Of a stretch of DNA of 64,000 bases, positions 23,606-36,330 are shown piece by piece. The notes below the pieces were generated by a model. That model did no database searches. It was not told where the DNA came from and saw only the letters and a list, made by a program, of their open reading frames with translations. Location: assembly GCF_022201045.2 (NCBI RefSeq), contig NC_068564.1, positions 32,269,001 to 32,333,000 of the forward strand, given 5' to 3'. Source of the DNA: Citrus sinensis (taxonomy: Eukaryota > Streptophyta > Magnoliopsida > Sapindales > Rutaceae). A program made the position numbers and the translations under genes. Position 1 is the stretch's first letter, and every line of letters starts with the position of its first letter.

Positions 23606-24481
23606 ATGTGCTTCCATTTCCAGTGTTTCTCCGAAAACAAAATGGAAGACAGCAATAACAGCGGTAGAAATTTTCACGGCGCTGCCGAGGAAGAAGCAGA
23701 GGAGGCCCTCTCTCTTTGCGACCTTCCTCTCGACGAAGAAGATAACGCCGCCAACAACAACTCCCAGGAAATAGCAACGAGCCAGAGCCAGAGGCACACT
23801 CCGCGATCATCGTCAACGGAGGCACAAGATCAATTCTTTGAGTTTCTTAGCGGCGACTTCAGCTCTGAGATGTGCCCCGCAGAGGATATCATCTTCTGCG
23901 GGAAGCTCATATCTTCAACGCCACAGCCTGATCCGCCTTCACGAGTTTTATCGAATGAAGCTAAAACAAAAGGGATTTTACACCGTCGATCGGAGTCCCT
24001 CTCAGACTTAGATAGCTATGCAACTACTCCTCGTTCTAATAGTACCAAGAATAATTACCAATTCTTGAGAATCAGCCGTTCCCTTGACTACCAAAGGCTC
24101 CGTCGTTTCGGCAGCTCCAAAACATCGTCTGATTTGGATATCGAGAGAAGCGCTTCCGTTAAAAGCGTGGGGAAATCTGATAACAATAAGAGAGCTTCAT
24201 CGAAGCCAAAATGGTACTTTCCCCTCCTTGGAATCGTGAAATTTCCGCCGGAGATGGACATAAGAGACATTAGAAGCCGGCAGTTTCGCCGGAGTTCGTC
24301 CGTGATGTTCCCATCATTGGATGCCGAAGGTAACTTCCCGGCTAACCGGAGCACCGGCAGCAAGAGTTCATCATCTTCTTCTTCTTCCTCCTCTTCTTCT
24401 TGGAAATTCATTAAAGCGTTAAGCTGCAGCGACCATGCCAGTGTTGCTGTAACGGCGTCGCTTTGCGTTTCGCACGCTTGA
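23606..24481 (+). CDS. Serine-rich plant-specific protein, tandem copy 2, 291 aa
   Basis: Paralogue of the gene at 20648-21442, same strand. The frame is open from 23528, but I start at Met 23606 because MCFHFQCFSENKMED lines up with MSFDFESFPEKMQDN of copy 1 and the TATA box is too close to the earlier Met. Shared blocks in order: acidic EEEAEEALSLCDLPLDEE, CPAEDIIFCGK, RRSESLSDLDSYATT, RISRSLDYQRLRRFGSSK, WYFPLLGIVKFPPEMDIRDI, a run of about 12 serines, and WKFIKALSC near the C-terminus. Copy 2 has extra residues in the N-terminal and central linkers. It is intronless. No catalytic motif is visible and the role is unknown; the basic WYFP block and Ser/Arg motifs suggest a phosphorylated regulator. 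Selection on the motifs argues that both copies are functional. Confidence 0.85.
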   Translation: MCFHFQCFSENKMEDSNNSGRNFHGAAEEEAEEALSLCDLPLDEEDNAANNNSQEIATSQSQRHTPRSSSTEAQDQFFEFLSGDFSSEMCPAEDIIFCGKLISSTPQPDPPSRVLSNEAKTKGILHRRSESLSDLDSYATTPRSNSTKNNYQFLRISRSLDYQRLRRFGSSKTSSDLDIERSASVKSVGKSDNNKRASSKPKWYFPLLGIVKFPPEMDIRDIRSRQFRRSSSVMFPSLDAEGNFPANRSTGSKSSSSSSSSSSSSWKFIKALSCSDHASVAVTASLCVSHA

Positions 24482-27400
24482 GGAGGATCATCACGTGCCA
24501 TGCATACATATTTCAGTATTTTGGTCGAAATTGCACATAGAGTCGGCTTTCGTTGCATGGGAGGGATATTTTGGTCATTTCAGTATAAAGTGTATGGCTT
24601 TTGTTTGTACGCGTGGGTAAAATTATCATAAGACTTTACGTAGAAGGGATGATAATATACAGTGATGGAACATGGATGATGATGCATTCGTGCTCTCTTC
24701 CTCTCCAGTCTCTCTCAGTAGTAATTGAGAACGAAGGTTTTTTTATTTTTTATTTTTTTTGGTTTGTTACGCGGGGCCATAGAAATCAATGATAATCACG
24801 TCACGAGACTCCCGACAATGATATAATATCAGAAATTTATAATACACAGCTCATTGCTTTAATTTTTTTTTATTGAATTTTTGTGATTAAATTTAGAAAT
24901 TTGCTCTTCCTTGCTTGGTTTTTTGCTATTGTTTTTATATGGGAGTTGGAGGTTGAATTGCATATACTTTATTTACAACTAAAAATATTGGTTATACTTT
25001 ATTGTATTATCAATATCTCAACTCCTATCCAAAAGAACAAAAAAAATGATTAATATCTCAACTGATATAATAGTTTGATTAAAGATAGATTTATATTAGA
25101 AAAAGAAATGAAGTTGCTAATATTATTTCTCTTGACACAATATATATTAGGGAGGAGCATTTATCTTCAAAATGTTAATATTTAGCCAGTGACTTCATTT
25201 TTTTTTTTCTTTTGGGAAAAAAAATGGAAGTCCGCTACTTTTATAAAATAACCCTAATTTTAGGGCTATTCACAAATTTCTCTATGTTGTTCCACGTCGT
25301 GAACATGTTCTCATCAAATTAATGATACAGCCATTTTTTCTTTTGGATGCATCGACTCTTTTACTTTTTTTTTATAAGCCCGTCTCAAAAATTCCCAATT
25401 AGTCACCATTTTTTCACCTTAAAATATTAATGGAATTGACATTGTTATATTCTAGTGCTTGAACAAGAACTTTAGTGCTTGCCGAATGGATTCATGGGAT
25501 TTGCTCACATAAAATCCTAATCTTTTGACAGCGATTTATTAACGTAAGAAGATACAAATTAATTCAAACTATGCTGCCATGGGTACGGTATTATTATTAT
25601 TATTATTATTACAGTGCTTGATTAATTAATATAAAATACTATTGGAAGATCGATCGGCGTGATTGACACATGTAAAATTTTATTATGCTACGTTATTTAA
25701 ATTATATGCTCTTAGTTTGTTATGGTACAACTTAACTAACTTTTAACTATGTTGCCGGCTCTCAATTAGATGACATCAAAGTTAATTTCAACTCTCTTGT
25801 TTATATATGAAGATTATGACTAATTAATTAATTTCTAGAAGCAGGGAATATGTTATACGAAAGATAATATAACAATAACAATACGTGTGTGGATGTTGAG
25901 ACTTTGACAATCTTCGCACACGTATATATATGATACTGATTTTTGAACAAATACAAATTGAACCTAGTTAATTAAGATTGTTAATGTCTAGACATTTACA
26001 TTCACGAGTCTTAGTCTTAAATGCACTTAGTTGATTAAAACCAGGAGTTTGTTTCAGTATCTGTGTAGTTTCCAAGTACATACGTTTGTCTTCACGTCAG
26101 ACAAATTACTAAGCTAGAGTTAATCATTTAATTAGTATTTTAAATTAATCTTGTACTCATTTAAGGATGAGGTAAAGGTGGCGGACAAAGTGAATTCCAA
26201 GCAATCGAGGGGAAAGGGTCAGTGCCATAATTGCTAGTTTGCTAATTGCTATGACAATATTTCACTATAGGAGGAGTAATTTGCAGGCTACCCTTTACCA
26301 ACCTCGTTCCAATCCTTTTACTCCATTTTCGTTTTCTATGATGTTAGGGAGATTATTAACACTTTTTACCTTGCGATTTAAGTTTCTTTTCAAATGAACT
26401 TTTTGTTATTAACATTAAAAACATTGAGATAAAAAACACATTGCTGAATGATAATTAAACGTGATACTTTAACATAGAATTTTAATTCATATAAATGTCA
26501 AATTTTCATTTAATATCAATTTATATGTTAAAACGTCGTATTTAGCAAACAGCTATCTAAGAACCGATCGAAATTATGATAGCTTGGGCATATTCACTAA
26601 ATTCTAACTTGGATTTATCTTGCATCGATATCCACTTATTCAATTAAAGCTTCCATGCGACCTTTCAAGGGAGAAGGAAAAAAAAGAAAAAAAAAAGTTC
26701 CCATGCGAAATAATACAATCTAATTTGTGAAGTAAAGTATGGATGATGCATTGTTGTTTCATTTACTAAATCATTATATTATTATGATGTTGTCAACAAT
26801 GATAATGCCGGGGAATTATAGCATTGATAATGGAAATGACTTACAAAAACCTTAATAAACGTAGAGAGTAAATCTTGAGGTGGCAAAGTTTTAAAGCAGT
26901 CAAGGCATTTGATTTGAAATGAATGATTTTTATTTTTTTTTGGGTTTCCATGATACAATTTAAGCCGGTGAGAAAGACTTAAGTGAAAACAAGTGTATCA
27001 TTATTCATCTAATAATATTTTAATACACATATTACTTTTAAAATTGACCAACTATATTAGTAATTAGAAGCAAAGCCAAAAGTTGAGTACCATAATGAAA
27101 AAGAACGTAAATTTATAAAGATCAAATCTTAAAAATGAACATCTAAATAGGGGATCATAATGAAGAAGAGAACTCATAGAGACCAAATATTGAAAAGATA
27201 TCTCCATTACCAAAATGTACATAATGACTCTTATTATATTTGCAATTGATTTCTATGGAGTGATTATGATCCATCCCATACAGTGTATATATAATTTTAT
27301 TAGATCATTTAGATTGTCCCATATAAAATTTTCACTTAGCCCCTCCACGTTTTGAGTAGAAGACGCGATATAATAATATAGAAGGCATTTAAATAAGATA

Positions 27401-30400
27401 ACAAGAAGTCTCTAATGAAAATAGCTAGAGTGGGTTGAGGCCCTCTATCGCGCGATACCGGCTTCATACTGCCTTCCTTTGACCAATTTTTAAGTCCCCA
27501 ATTTCCAAGCACATGATTCATGTTTCTAATGGCCAATTTGTAATATTAAACCCACATAATTGGAATTTCACTTCTGGACGTTCCATCTTCAAATGTTCTC
27601 CAGGCTGCTATTAAAATATATATTTTGTAGACCATAATTGAATCAACTAATACGAAACTCTAATAATCAAGAAAAATCTAACTTATTTGAAGGTTCTATT
27701 CACCTTCCCGGACGGCTTGACAATTACATTTCTGGACCAAAATTATTAATTGTAAGGACTTGGCTAGATATCATATTTAGAAATTATTTGCATGTTGTAC
27801 GAATTCAAGAGTGGACTATTAGGTAGTAAATTTCCAAAGGGAACTAAAAAAAACGCTGAGTTCTCTGTCAACACTCAAGACTATGAAATTTGTAAACTAC
27901 AGTTTGATTCTTCTTAGAAGGCGAGCCATGTTTGATGCTTATCTTGTCTCAATCTGCATTAACTATTGACCCATCTTGTGGGAATTGTTGATGTAGTGTA
28001 TAATTAAAATTATGACTTTCGGAATGAAGTTTCTGTGTTTGAAAAGGAAAGGTGGTAATTTTCAATCTTTTATGGTGGAATTGTTCATAACATAATAAAT
28101 GATGCAGCATATTTATAATCCAACCTCTTCTTTGTTGCTTCGCTTTTCAGTTTCTTTCCATTTTGCTGAAATCTTCAAGATAGCTCCAAACTTGACTGCC
28201 AATAGTACCACCATTCGAGAAACTCAAATGAACCAAGGTGTTTTATTTTTATTTTTTTGGGGTGAATTAAAAACAATTTTCAGTAATGAAATATTATAAA
28301 AGTGCATGTTTTTTCAAATTATTTCTAAAAATTTTAAATTTATTTTTATATATTGAGTCGCTTATGACATTACAATAGAAGCTCATATACCTTAAGGTTA
28401 ACATCAACTTGAACACATCTCAAGTTAAGGTAAATTTGCAAATACTGGAATATATGAAAAAGCTGTTTTACAAGTAACAACAAAAAACTCGTGCAATTTT
28501 ACATGCATGGAAGTATTTAAGGACCGATGCTACCTGGGCACGCCCTGTACACAAACACAAGCTTCAGTGTCTTGCCACTTGGCACTAAATGACAAAAACA
28601 AGACTCCATTTCGAAGCACACCATTGAAACCCTCATCTAATTGGAATCCAAATGCCAGTAATCCATTGAAATGCAACATTTCATCACACATTTTCATCTG
28701 CACGCAGCACAACCAAGTTCTTCAATATGAGAGTAAAAAATCTTTCACATTCTAGTCCCAAGCACATGCCAGTCCTAATTCCTCTTATTTTTACCACCTA
28801 TTGGATACAAACCGAGGCCATCACTAAGTTTGGCTCTGTGCTCACTGGAAAAATATAACAATGAAGAAAGGCATCAGAGTTGATTATCATACACACCCAG
28901 GTGCCTGATTAAGCCACCGGAAACAGTTCTGCAGTGTAGGACTCACAAGCAGAATCATATAAAAGGAATAAAGTTTAAATGTTCTGGATTTCCCAGTTCT
29001 CTTGCTGATCTATTGGAGAGGGAACACTGCACAAGAGTACTAAAGACATGGCAGCCCAACAATATCACTCTATCTAACCATGTAGGCGAGACTTCATTGT
29101 CACTAATGTAAGCACATTCCTGGTACTACATAAAGTTTATTCCGTGTCCCAACATGGTTGGGTATAATTGAACTTTCAGAAGTCCTAAATGAGTGTATAT
29201 CCTTGAGAAACTCTTGCTGGACTTAAGGTTTAACAATATAGGTAAAAAAATTTAAAAAAAGGAAAAATAGAATGAGAAGAAGAAGAAAGTTCCCAGAATA
29301 AGAAGCTAAGAATCAGCAGGATAAAAGAAAATCCATTACAAGCATATTCGTTTATAAGAAGCTCAAAAAATTCAAAACATCATAAAGTATATAGGTCATG
29401 CAAAGTTACATTTCAATAATATTTTGTTGAATCCCAAGGCAATATTTATCCAAATTCCTAGGAAAAAATTCCTAGGAAAGTAGGAGCTTTAAGTAATTAG
29501 TGCCTACATTTTTTTATATGAAACTCAATAAAAATGTATTAATGGAGAAAAATCAAAATAGAGAGTGGACCAGTTGTCCACTAAGCAAATTTTTTGTACT
29601 ATACAAAAATATACCACAAATTAGTGCCTACATTTTAAGAAATCTGTTTAGTTGATCAAAACTTAAACACACAGCCTCGTACAAGAAGAAATGCAATCTA
29701 TGTTGGGGCAAAAAGTTTCAAGGAGCCACACAACCCTAGACACTTGAGAACTTGCCTCAGCATTTCTCCCTCCTTTCCTCCATGCGATCTAGTTCACAAA
29801 TTTAGCATCTCAAATGTTATATTCAGAACTCCAAAATTGAAATTGTGTAAATCCTTGGGTCCACAAAATACACTTAAATGCAAGAAAAATGAATTTCATA
29901 TTTAACCAAAAGAATCTAAAACCACTAAACACAGTAGCAAGCTACTGAATCTTGGAACCGTCATTATAGCATTTGTTACAAATAATCAACCATGAGACCT
30001 TGGAAAGTAGAAGAGACTTTGCATAACCTCAACCAACTACACCTAGAAAGTAGAAGAGACTCTGCATAACTTTAACCGGCTACACCAGAGAATTAAATTC
30101 TCTGCAATCAAAGAACTCCTTGCTGAATCTTAGTTATCTCCTCAGCAAAGCATCCCAATCTCATAAAAGCATTTTTCAGGTTTATGGCTTCAATAGATTT
30201 GAATAATTAGTCTCAAGACTGCTCCATTACGAACATTATGCAACATTCAATTTCAACTTAAATTGCCATCTAGACAGCATATGATCATAAGTCATTCGGC
30301 AACCATTTACTTGATCCAGATATTTGGAGTCCTTAGATACATGCAATAGTCAATCATCAACACTGGTACTCAAGTAACAAGATCATTTTGCAGCACACAT

Positions 30401-30687
30401 TAACTTAATAACATGTATGTATGTAGCAAAATGCACCAACTAAAATTGAAATCATAAACTTCAACATAGAGAACAACATATACAATCCATTAATGAAGAA
30501 CATGAACTGATTACAAAAAGAGACATTGTTTCACATAAATGTTGATCTAAATTACAGGCTCAGCGTCAAAAAAGGCTACAAGTAAAACCCAAATCACATA
30601 CTCACTTGACGTCCCCTCACAGACAAGAAAAATACAAATAGAAAATGAAAACCAACAGTTGCTAAGCAGAAGCCACCTAATCACAAA
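24482..30687. other. Long gene-poor region (about 6.2 kb)
   Basis: The only frames are short and have no homology I recognise. A (TTA)n tract lies near 25592-25611, and the right end holds the 3' flank of TML. I see no transposon ends, RNA genes or exon-like blocks. A weakly expressed or non-coding transcript cannot be excluded. Confidence 0.55.
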
Positions 30688-32625
30688 TTAATTGCATATA
30701 TAAACCCCACTCTCATACTTGTGACCAACCTCATAAAAGTCCGTCTTACCTTCAGTAGCAGGCCGTAGACAGACCCCAGATAATGATAGCATTCCTTGTG
30801 AAGCAAATTTCACATGGCAGACAACGTCAATCTCTTCCCCACCATCTTCCTCACTTGAATCCACGGGCATCCTCACTCTCAATTTTCCAGGAGCACCCTT
30901 TACAGGTATCTCTGGCACAATCCATTTCAATTCTCTATCAGACCTATTCAACACAGCTTTAGGCGAAACCTTCAACAATGTAGGATCAACCGGGAGTTTC
31001 AAGGAAAATGTTACATCATTTAACGGCATGGGCAAATCAGGGTTGGAAACATATTGTACCATCACAGAAAGCAAAGTTCCACTATGTCTTTTAATCAACC
31101 GAACTCTTAAAGGCAATGGCGTTAACCTAGGAAGCAAACTATACCTCAAAATGGGAATAGGTTCATCAGAAGGAGCTGTTCTCACATGAAACATGCCATC
31201 ACCTAAACTACTAACTTTTGAACTCTGCACAGCAAATCTCTTAACAGCACTTGTACCCTCCACCCTAAATGAAAATTCAGTATCTTTATCATCCCCTGAG
31301 GTTTTCTTAGGCATTGTTCTCAAATAAACGGCACCCATCAACCCTACTCTAGCAAGCAATGATTCCCTAAACTCTGCATTAACTTGCTCAACAATATACA
31401 TCTCAGGACCCTTCATTTCTGTCCTTTTCACGAGATTATCGAGTGGAGTACCTGCACCATCCTTTGATGAAGGGGCCGGAGCATCAGGCCCTGTTTGCAA
31501 CAATTCAAGTCCACTAAGACCTTCCTTTTTCGCAATCTTTTTGGGACCAACGAACTCAGAAGCATCCAATCCTCCACCCCAGGCATCACTAAACCCTTCA
31601 AAAGTCTCCTCCATAGTAGCCTGGTCATTACTAAACTCAATTCCACCATACTCACCTTCAAAACCCTCAACATTAATGTGCGTCGACTGAGTAGCCTCAG
31701 CCGGAGGCAATGTGGTAACTTCAATTCCCGCCAACGCCACCGTTAAATCATTGCTTGAATCCTTATTCTTCTTAAAACCACCCACCAATTCCGGCTCCTT
31801 ATTTATAGCTTCGCTTGCTGCAAACGGGTCTTTCTCGGTAGGTGATTCCTCTGACTTCTCTTGCTCTTTATCTTGCTCGGCTGCCGTTTGTACAACAAGC
31901 GTCGCTGCCACCTCATCACCTGCTGCCAGCGTCTCAGCTGGAACCTCAAATGTCGCGTGAGAGAAAGAATCAACAGCGGCTTGATGCTCAATCGAATGAA
32001 TTTCAAGTGAATTCCACTGATCCGCTCCACGAATCTTGGCCTCCGTATCCAAAGCAGAGTGAACCATCTTCGCAATCCCGTCTCCGTGCATCGAACCCAA
32101 CATTGCCGCCAAGCGAATACTACTGACGCCACGTAGGACGATATCGAGCGCCATGTAAATTTCGGCGTACTTACGGTTGAGTTTCTCAGGAGTGACGTCA
32201 ACGCCGCGGCACGCCGTTACGATGACGCTAACGGCTTGGTTAACGATGTTGATGCACTCGAAGACATTGATGGAGTTATCGTGATCGGCGTTGGTGATGC
32301 CGAGGACGTAGATGGAGTTGACGAGTCGGTAGACGACGCGATAGCGGGACTCGACACCGACTATGAGCTGGCCGCTTGAGGCGGCGAGGGGGTCGTCACC
32401 GAGGGAGGCGATGGATTCGAGGGCGCTTTCCGAATCGGCGGAGATGTTGGCAGGGGATTGATGTTGGGGGTTGGGGTTGAGGCGTTTGGTGGCGGCGAAG
32501 ACTTCGCGGGTTTGGCGGAAGGCGGAGAGGGCGGCAAGCGCTCGGGTCGGCGGGAACCATTCTCGGGTTTGGAGGAGGATATCGGATCCGTTTACGGGTT
32601 GTAGCGAGAGTGCTAGGCACGACAT
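30688..32625 (-). CDS. TML: TML, muniscin-like subunit of the TPLATE endocytic complex, 645 aa
   Basis: TML belongs to the plant TPLATE adaptor complex, which drives clathrin-mediated endocytosis at the plasma membrane. The start is placed at 32625 (MSCLALSLQPVNGSDILLQT), the conserved N-terminus of the family; 88 upstream in-frame residues are leader read-through. The N-terminal half (residues 1-260) is the longin/trunk-like part with YRVVYRLVNSIYVLGIT. A low-complexity acidic linker (about 260-400; EQDKEQEKSEESPTEKDPF, FEGFSDAWGGG) follows. The C-terminal mu-homology domain runs from about residue 420 to the end (GPEMYIVEQVNAEFRESLLA, LPLRVRLIKRHSGTLLSVMV, YESGVYICN). The coding sequence is uninterrupted. 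Length is close to what I recall for Arabidopsis TML. Confidence 0.95.
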   Translation of the reverse strand: MSCLALSLQPVNGSDILLQTREWFPPTRALAALSAFRQTREVFAATKRLNPNPQHQSPANISADSESALESIASLGDDPLAASSGQLIVGVESRYRVVYRLVNSIYVLGITNADHDNSINVFECINIVNQAVSVIVTACRGVDVTPEKLNRKYAEIYMALDIVLRGVSSIRLAAMLGSMHGDGIAKMVHSALDTEAKIRGADQWNSLEIHSIEHQAAVDSFSHATFEVPAETLAAGDEVAATLVVQTAAEQDKEQEKSEESPTEKDPFAASEAINKEPELVGGFKKNKDSSNDLTVALAGIEVTTLPPAEATQSTHINVEGFEGEYGGIEFSNDQATMEETFEGFSDAWGGGLDASEFVGPKKIAKKEGLSGLELLQTGPDAPAPSSKDGAGTPLDNLVKRTEMKGPEMYIVEQVNAEFRESLLARVGLMGAVYLRTMPKKTSGDDKDTEFSFRVEGTSAVKRFAVQSSKVSSLGDGMFHVRTAPSDEPIPILRYSLLPRLTPLPLRVRLIKRHSGTLLSVMVQYVSNPDLPMPLNDVTFSLKLPVDPTLLKVSPKAVLNRSDRELKWIVPEIPVKGAPGKLRVRMPVDSSEEDGGEEIDVVCHVKFASQGMLSLSGVCLRPATEGKTDFYEVGHKYESGVYICN

Positions 32626-33223
32626 TTCGGATCGGATCGGATCTAACGAGTGAGCTATAGTAAATAACAAGTTTATAGGTAGTGACCGAGGTGTGATAGC
32701 AACATTGCGCAGCGATGGTATGGAGGAATTTGATTTGATCTTTTTTCTGGTTGCAGAAATGAATCGAGATCGAGAGAGACAGCGAGCGAGGCTGCTGATG
32801 ACTGGCGCTGAGGGAGTGGCTATGGGCCGAAACTCAAATTGATGGGCTTCTAGTTTGGATCTCGGAAAAAAAAAATCTTTTAGATCCAATATAAACTATT
32901 GGATTTGAAATAGATTGAGTATATCAGGTGAGCGACGGGCCACATATCAAGACTCTCAAATTCTCAATGAACCCATGACATTAGCCCGTATCCAATTGGT
33001 AGTTTTATATTTCTCTTGCACGGCATAACAGCATGCTTCTTCCCTTACGTAAAAAAGCAATAGACACATATATACATACGGAATTCAAACAGGCAAAATC
33101 ATAAACGACACTGCGCGAGAGTCTTGAATTAACATAAGCATACTATAGCTTATAAAAATAAATAAATTAATTAAATTAATTCTGATGAACTTAAATTATA
33201 TCATAAACATTTACTGGCTAAAC
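32626..33223. other. Promoter and leader of TML, then spacer
   Basis: Holds the 5' leader of TML on the minus strand and short AT-rich spacer up to the target duplication of the hAT element. No other feature was seen. Confidence 0.5.
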
Positions 33224-33231
33224 AGTCTACA

Positions 33232-34292
33232 TAGGGATGGTAATGGGGAGGGGAGGGGAGGGACCAATCTCCCTGTACCCATCCCCGATATTTTGCGTAT
33301 GTCCTTGTCCCTGTTAAAATTATTTAAGAGAATCTCCATCCCCTCCCCGAATAATAACAGGGGATCCCCGAGTGTCTCCGATCCCCGAATAACTAATACA
33401 TTTTTTTATTTTCGATTTTGAGTTAATCATATTAAAATAAAAAATTCAAATAAAAGTAAAGTTCGAAATATATCTTACATTAATATCCATTACAAAAGTC
33501 ACATACATTAAATTAGTAAGTAACGCAGCATGCAAGGGATACAAACTATCATGAACAAATTAATAGCCTAATACAAAATTGTTACAAATAAAATCAAATT
33601 TAGATTCAAAATTAACTTTTCAATGGTGGTGTGGGCACTTTATAAATTTGAATTATTCACTTTACAACACAATAGTTAAGTCGTAGCAAATCAATAACAA
33701 ATATTAGATTAGATTAGATATTAAAATTGTGATTTGCTGTAGGCAATTATAACATCTAAAAATAAATAAAAAATAAATTTAAGTTTAAAATATTTCATGA
33801 ATATTAAAATTAAAACAAAAGTTTTAACCTAATAGAATCTATCCGGTCTTTTTAATGTCCTAAATAAAAATTTAGGACTTTAATTAGTTAATTACGCCTA
33901 AAAGTTTAATAATATAAATATTTTGATTTTTTTTTATTTTTACCAATACTTATAATTTTATAATTCAAATTTTATTATTTTTTAATTTTATAATTCAAAT
34001 TTTATAATTTTTTAATTTTATAATTCAAATTTTATAATTTTATAATTTTATAATTCAAATTTTATTATTTTTTTACTAGTAATTTTAAAAAATAAAAATT
34101 AAAATGGGGAAATGGGTAGGAGATTGGGATTCCACCTCATCCTCGTCCCCTCCCCGAATAAGAAATTGGGTAAAAAAATTTACCTATTACTTTCCCGAAT
34201 AAGAAATTGAATATAAAATTATCCTCATACCCTCCCCGAATGGGGAAAATCTTCGAGAGTACCCGTCCCCGTGGGGATTTTTGCCATCCCTA
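33232..34292. mobile_element. Non-autonomous hAT-type DNA transposon, 1061 bp
   Basis: Terminal inverted repeats start TAGGGATGGTAATGGGGA at the left and, read inward from the right, TAGGGATGGCAAAAATCCCC. A perfect 8-bp target duplication AGTCTACA flanks it at 33224-33231 and 34293-34300. Subterminal regions are full of CCCCG/CCCTCCCC repeats, while the core is AT-rich with repeated TTTTATAATTCAAAT-like units near 33950-34070. No transposase ORF is present. It shares the end motif with the element in the SmF intron but differs internally. Confidence 0.92.
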
Positions 34293-34300
34293 AGTCTACA

Positions 34301-36191
34301 TGAATTATTCAATTAATGAAACTGTATTTTTCAATGGACTAGCCAATGTTGTGAATATACCTATCCACCAATTGAGGTTTCTTTCTATAATGTGTTTTAC
34401 ACTTGCTCTTTCAAAGGTTGTATCACTATCACACACCACACGTGATATTAAAATTTAATTTTACCATAATCATGATGTTCGTAAAACCATTATGTGTGGA
34501 TGTCACAAGAAAATAACAGTAATGACGTACGTATATGAAATCAAATGATTTTTATTGCTATTTTTCCAATCGCCGTTTTTCTAGGCTGTAATATATATGT
34601 CTCTCAGTTTCGGAAATATGTTAATGCCCCAAATTTCCTGGTTCTTGCAAATTTGAAAGTCTGCATGTTTTGACCAAAGTTTATTCAAAAATCAATGCAG
34701 TGAAGATGAAACCAAAATGATCATAAAAAGCCTCCCCGTTAATGACTCAAGAGATACCAAGTACAAGTCTATAACCCCGGTTGTTCCCAGTTCTAACTTT
34801 GAATACAAACATACAAATACAAAAGCGAAGCATATGCCTGCGTTTTTTTTTTTTTAACCTTACTTTCCGTTCTTTTGACTTTTATGTTTTTGTGACTGAA
34901 CCTTACTTCTTCTAGATTTCTTGATTGGTTTCTGGTTCTTCTTCATTGTGTCTTTCATTGGAATTGTAATGTCCAGCAGCAGCAGCACCTCTTCCAACTC
35001 ATGTTAGTCAAGACTCAGGATGTTCGAAATCACAATCTTCATAGCAATTTTCCTTGTCAATGAAATCCAATTTAACTAACTTCTACCATCAGAAGCCAAG
35101 CAAATAACCTAAATCACGAGTCACCACCAACTCCCACTATGTATGGCCTACAGTATTTAAAGCCACATAATAGCATCAGATGCAGTATGATATTGTTAAT
35201 GCACAAATATTGCGACTTTAATCCATTGAGAATTGAGACCAGTTGTGGGCAAAAGGCCCCCGTTCACCTTCCCGGTTCTCCAATGACACAAGTCACTGAC
35301 ACTCCTATATAATGCAGATACCCCCAGTGTATTTTCAAGCACCTGGTTTTCTTCGCTCTTCGAAGACCACCTATTATCATAATTTCTATCTCTTCATTCC
35401 CAACCAGATAAGAAACACCAAAACAAATTATTAAAAAAATGCAAAATGGAAACTAATTACCGTCTCCCATATAAAAATGTATATGAAAAACCTACCTAGG
35501 AGGGAAGTATTTTGCAGTAGAAATAAAAACTAATTGCCCGACCAAATTGGCTCACCAACGGTTATATTGACCACGACGAAACGCTGCACTTCACAAGTTT
35601 CTACAGTTACTCAAATTCCTGGGACTCGAATCACCATTTTTCTCCCTTTAAGATCTACGCTCACAGAAACAAATCAGAGGCGCCGGTGGTTTTTCCGACC
35701 AAAAACTTCCAATGCTTAAGTCAGTATTTGGAGTTTTCGGGAAAACTGTATAATTTAAGCTCGTGCAAACTCACAGCAATGTTTTCAGGATGCGTTTGAT
35801 ACACGTATTATATTATGATGTATTGCATTATTTTAATGCTGGTGTATTGTATTATGATGTATTGCATTAGCACTGTATTATAATAATACTGTACAATATT
35901 TTGGTACTACACTATACTGTAATAATTTTTTTGATTAATTTAAATTAAATATTATACTATATTATATTAATATATTTAAATTGTATTAATATTTTACATT
36001 ATTATTATTAATTTTAAATTAATATTATTTAAATTTATTCATATTTAACTATTTATTATTAGTTATAATAAATTATAAATTTATTAATAAATTATAATAT
36101 AAAAATATTAAATAATAAATTACATATTTATTAATTTATATTAATAATTATAATGTAAAAATAAAAAATAAAAATATTATATTATATTAAA

Positions 36192-36249
<58 letters not shown>

Positions 36250-36330
36250 AAACAGAAGTCAAAGTCAAAAAGCAAAAGCAAAAATCAAGTTGCAAAGGCA
36301 AAAAGCGAAAAAGGGAGAAAAAAAAAAAAA
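34301..36330. other. Intergenic region
   Basis: No supported gene. An open plus-strand frame of about 90 codons (35537-35810) and a lysine-rich minus-strand frame (34856-34998) look like coding sequence by eye, but no partner exon or family could be found. A MITE-like left end GGATGCGTTTGATA lies at 35789, and the stretch ends in AT-rich DNA with (TTA)n. Confidence 0.45.
36196..36249. repeat. (TTA)n microsatellite
   Basis: About 17 uninterrupted TTA/ATT units inside an already AT-rich stretch. Confidence 0.95.

Noticed and set aside
31428-32653. Several frames antisense to or out of frame with TML
   Set aside because: Shadows of the long TML coding sequence.
30688-32889. TML with 88 extra N-terminal residues
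   Set aside because: The upstream part is not conserved in the family and reads through the leader; the conserved start is MSCLALSLQP at 32625.
34856-35810. A lysine-rich minus-strand frame and a plus-strand frame of about 90 codons as exons
   Set aside because: They are on opposite strands, lack partner exons and match no family I know.
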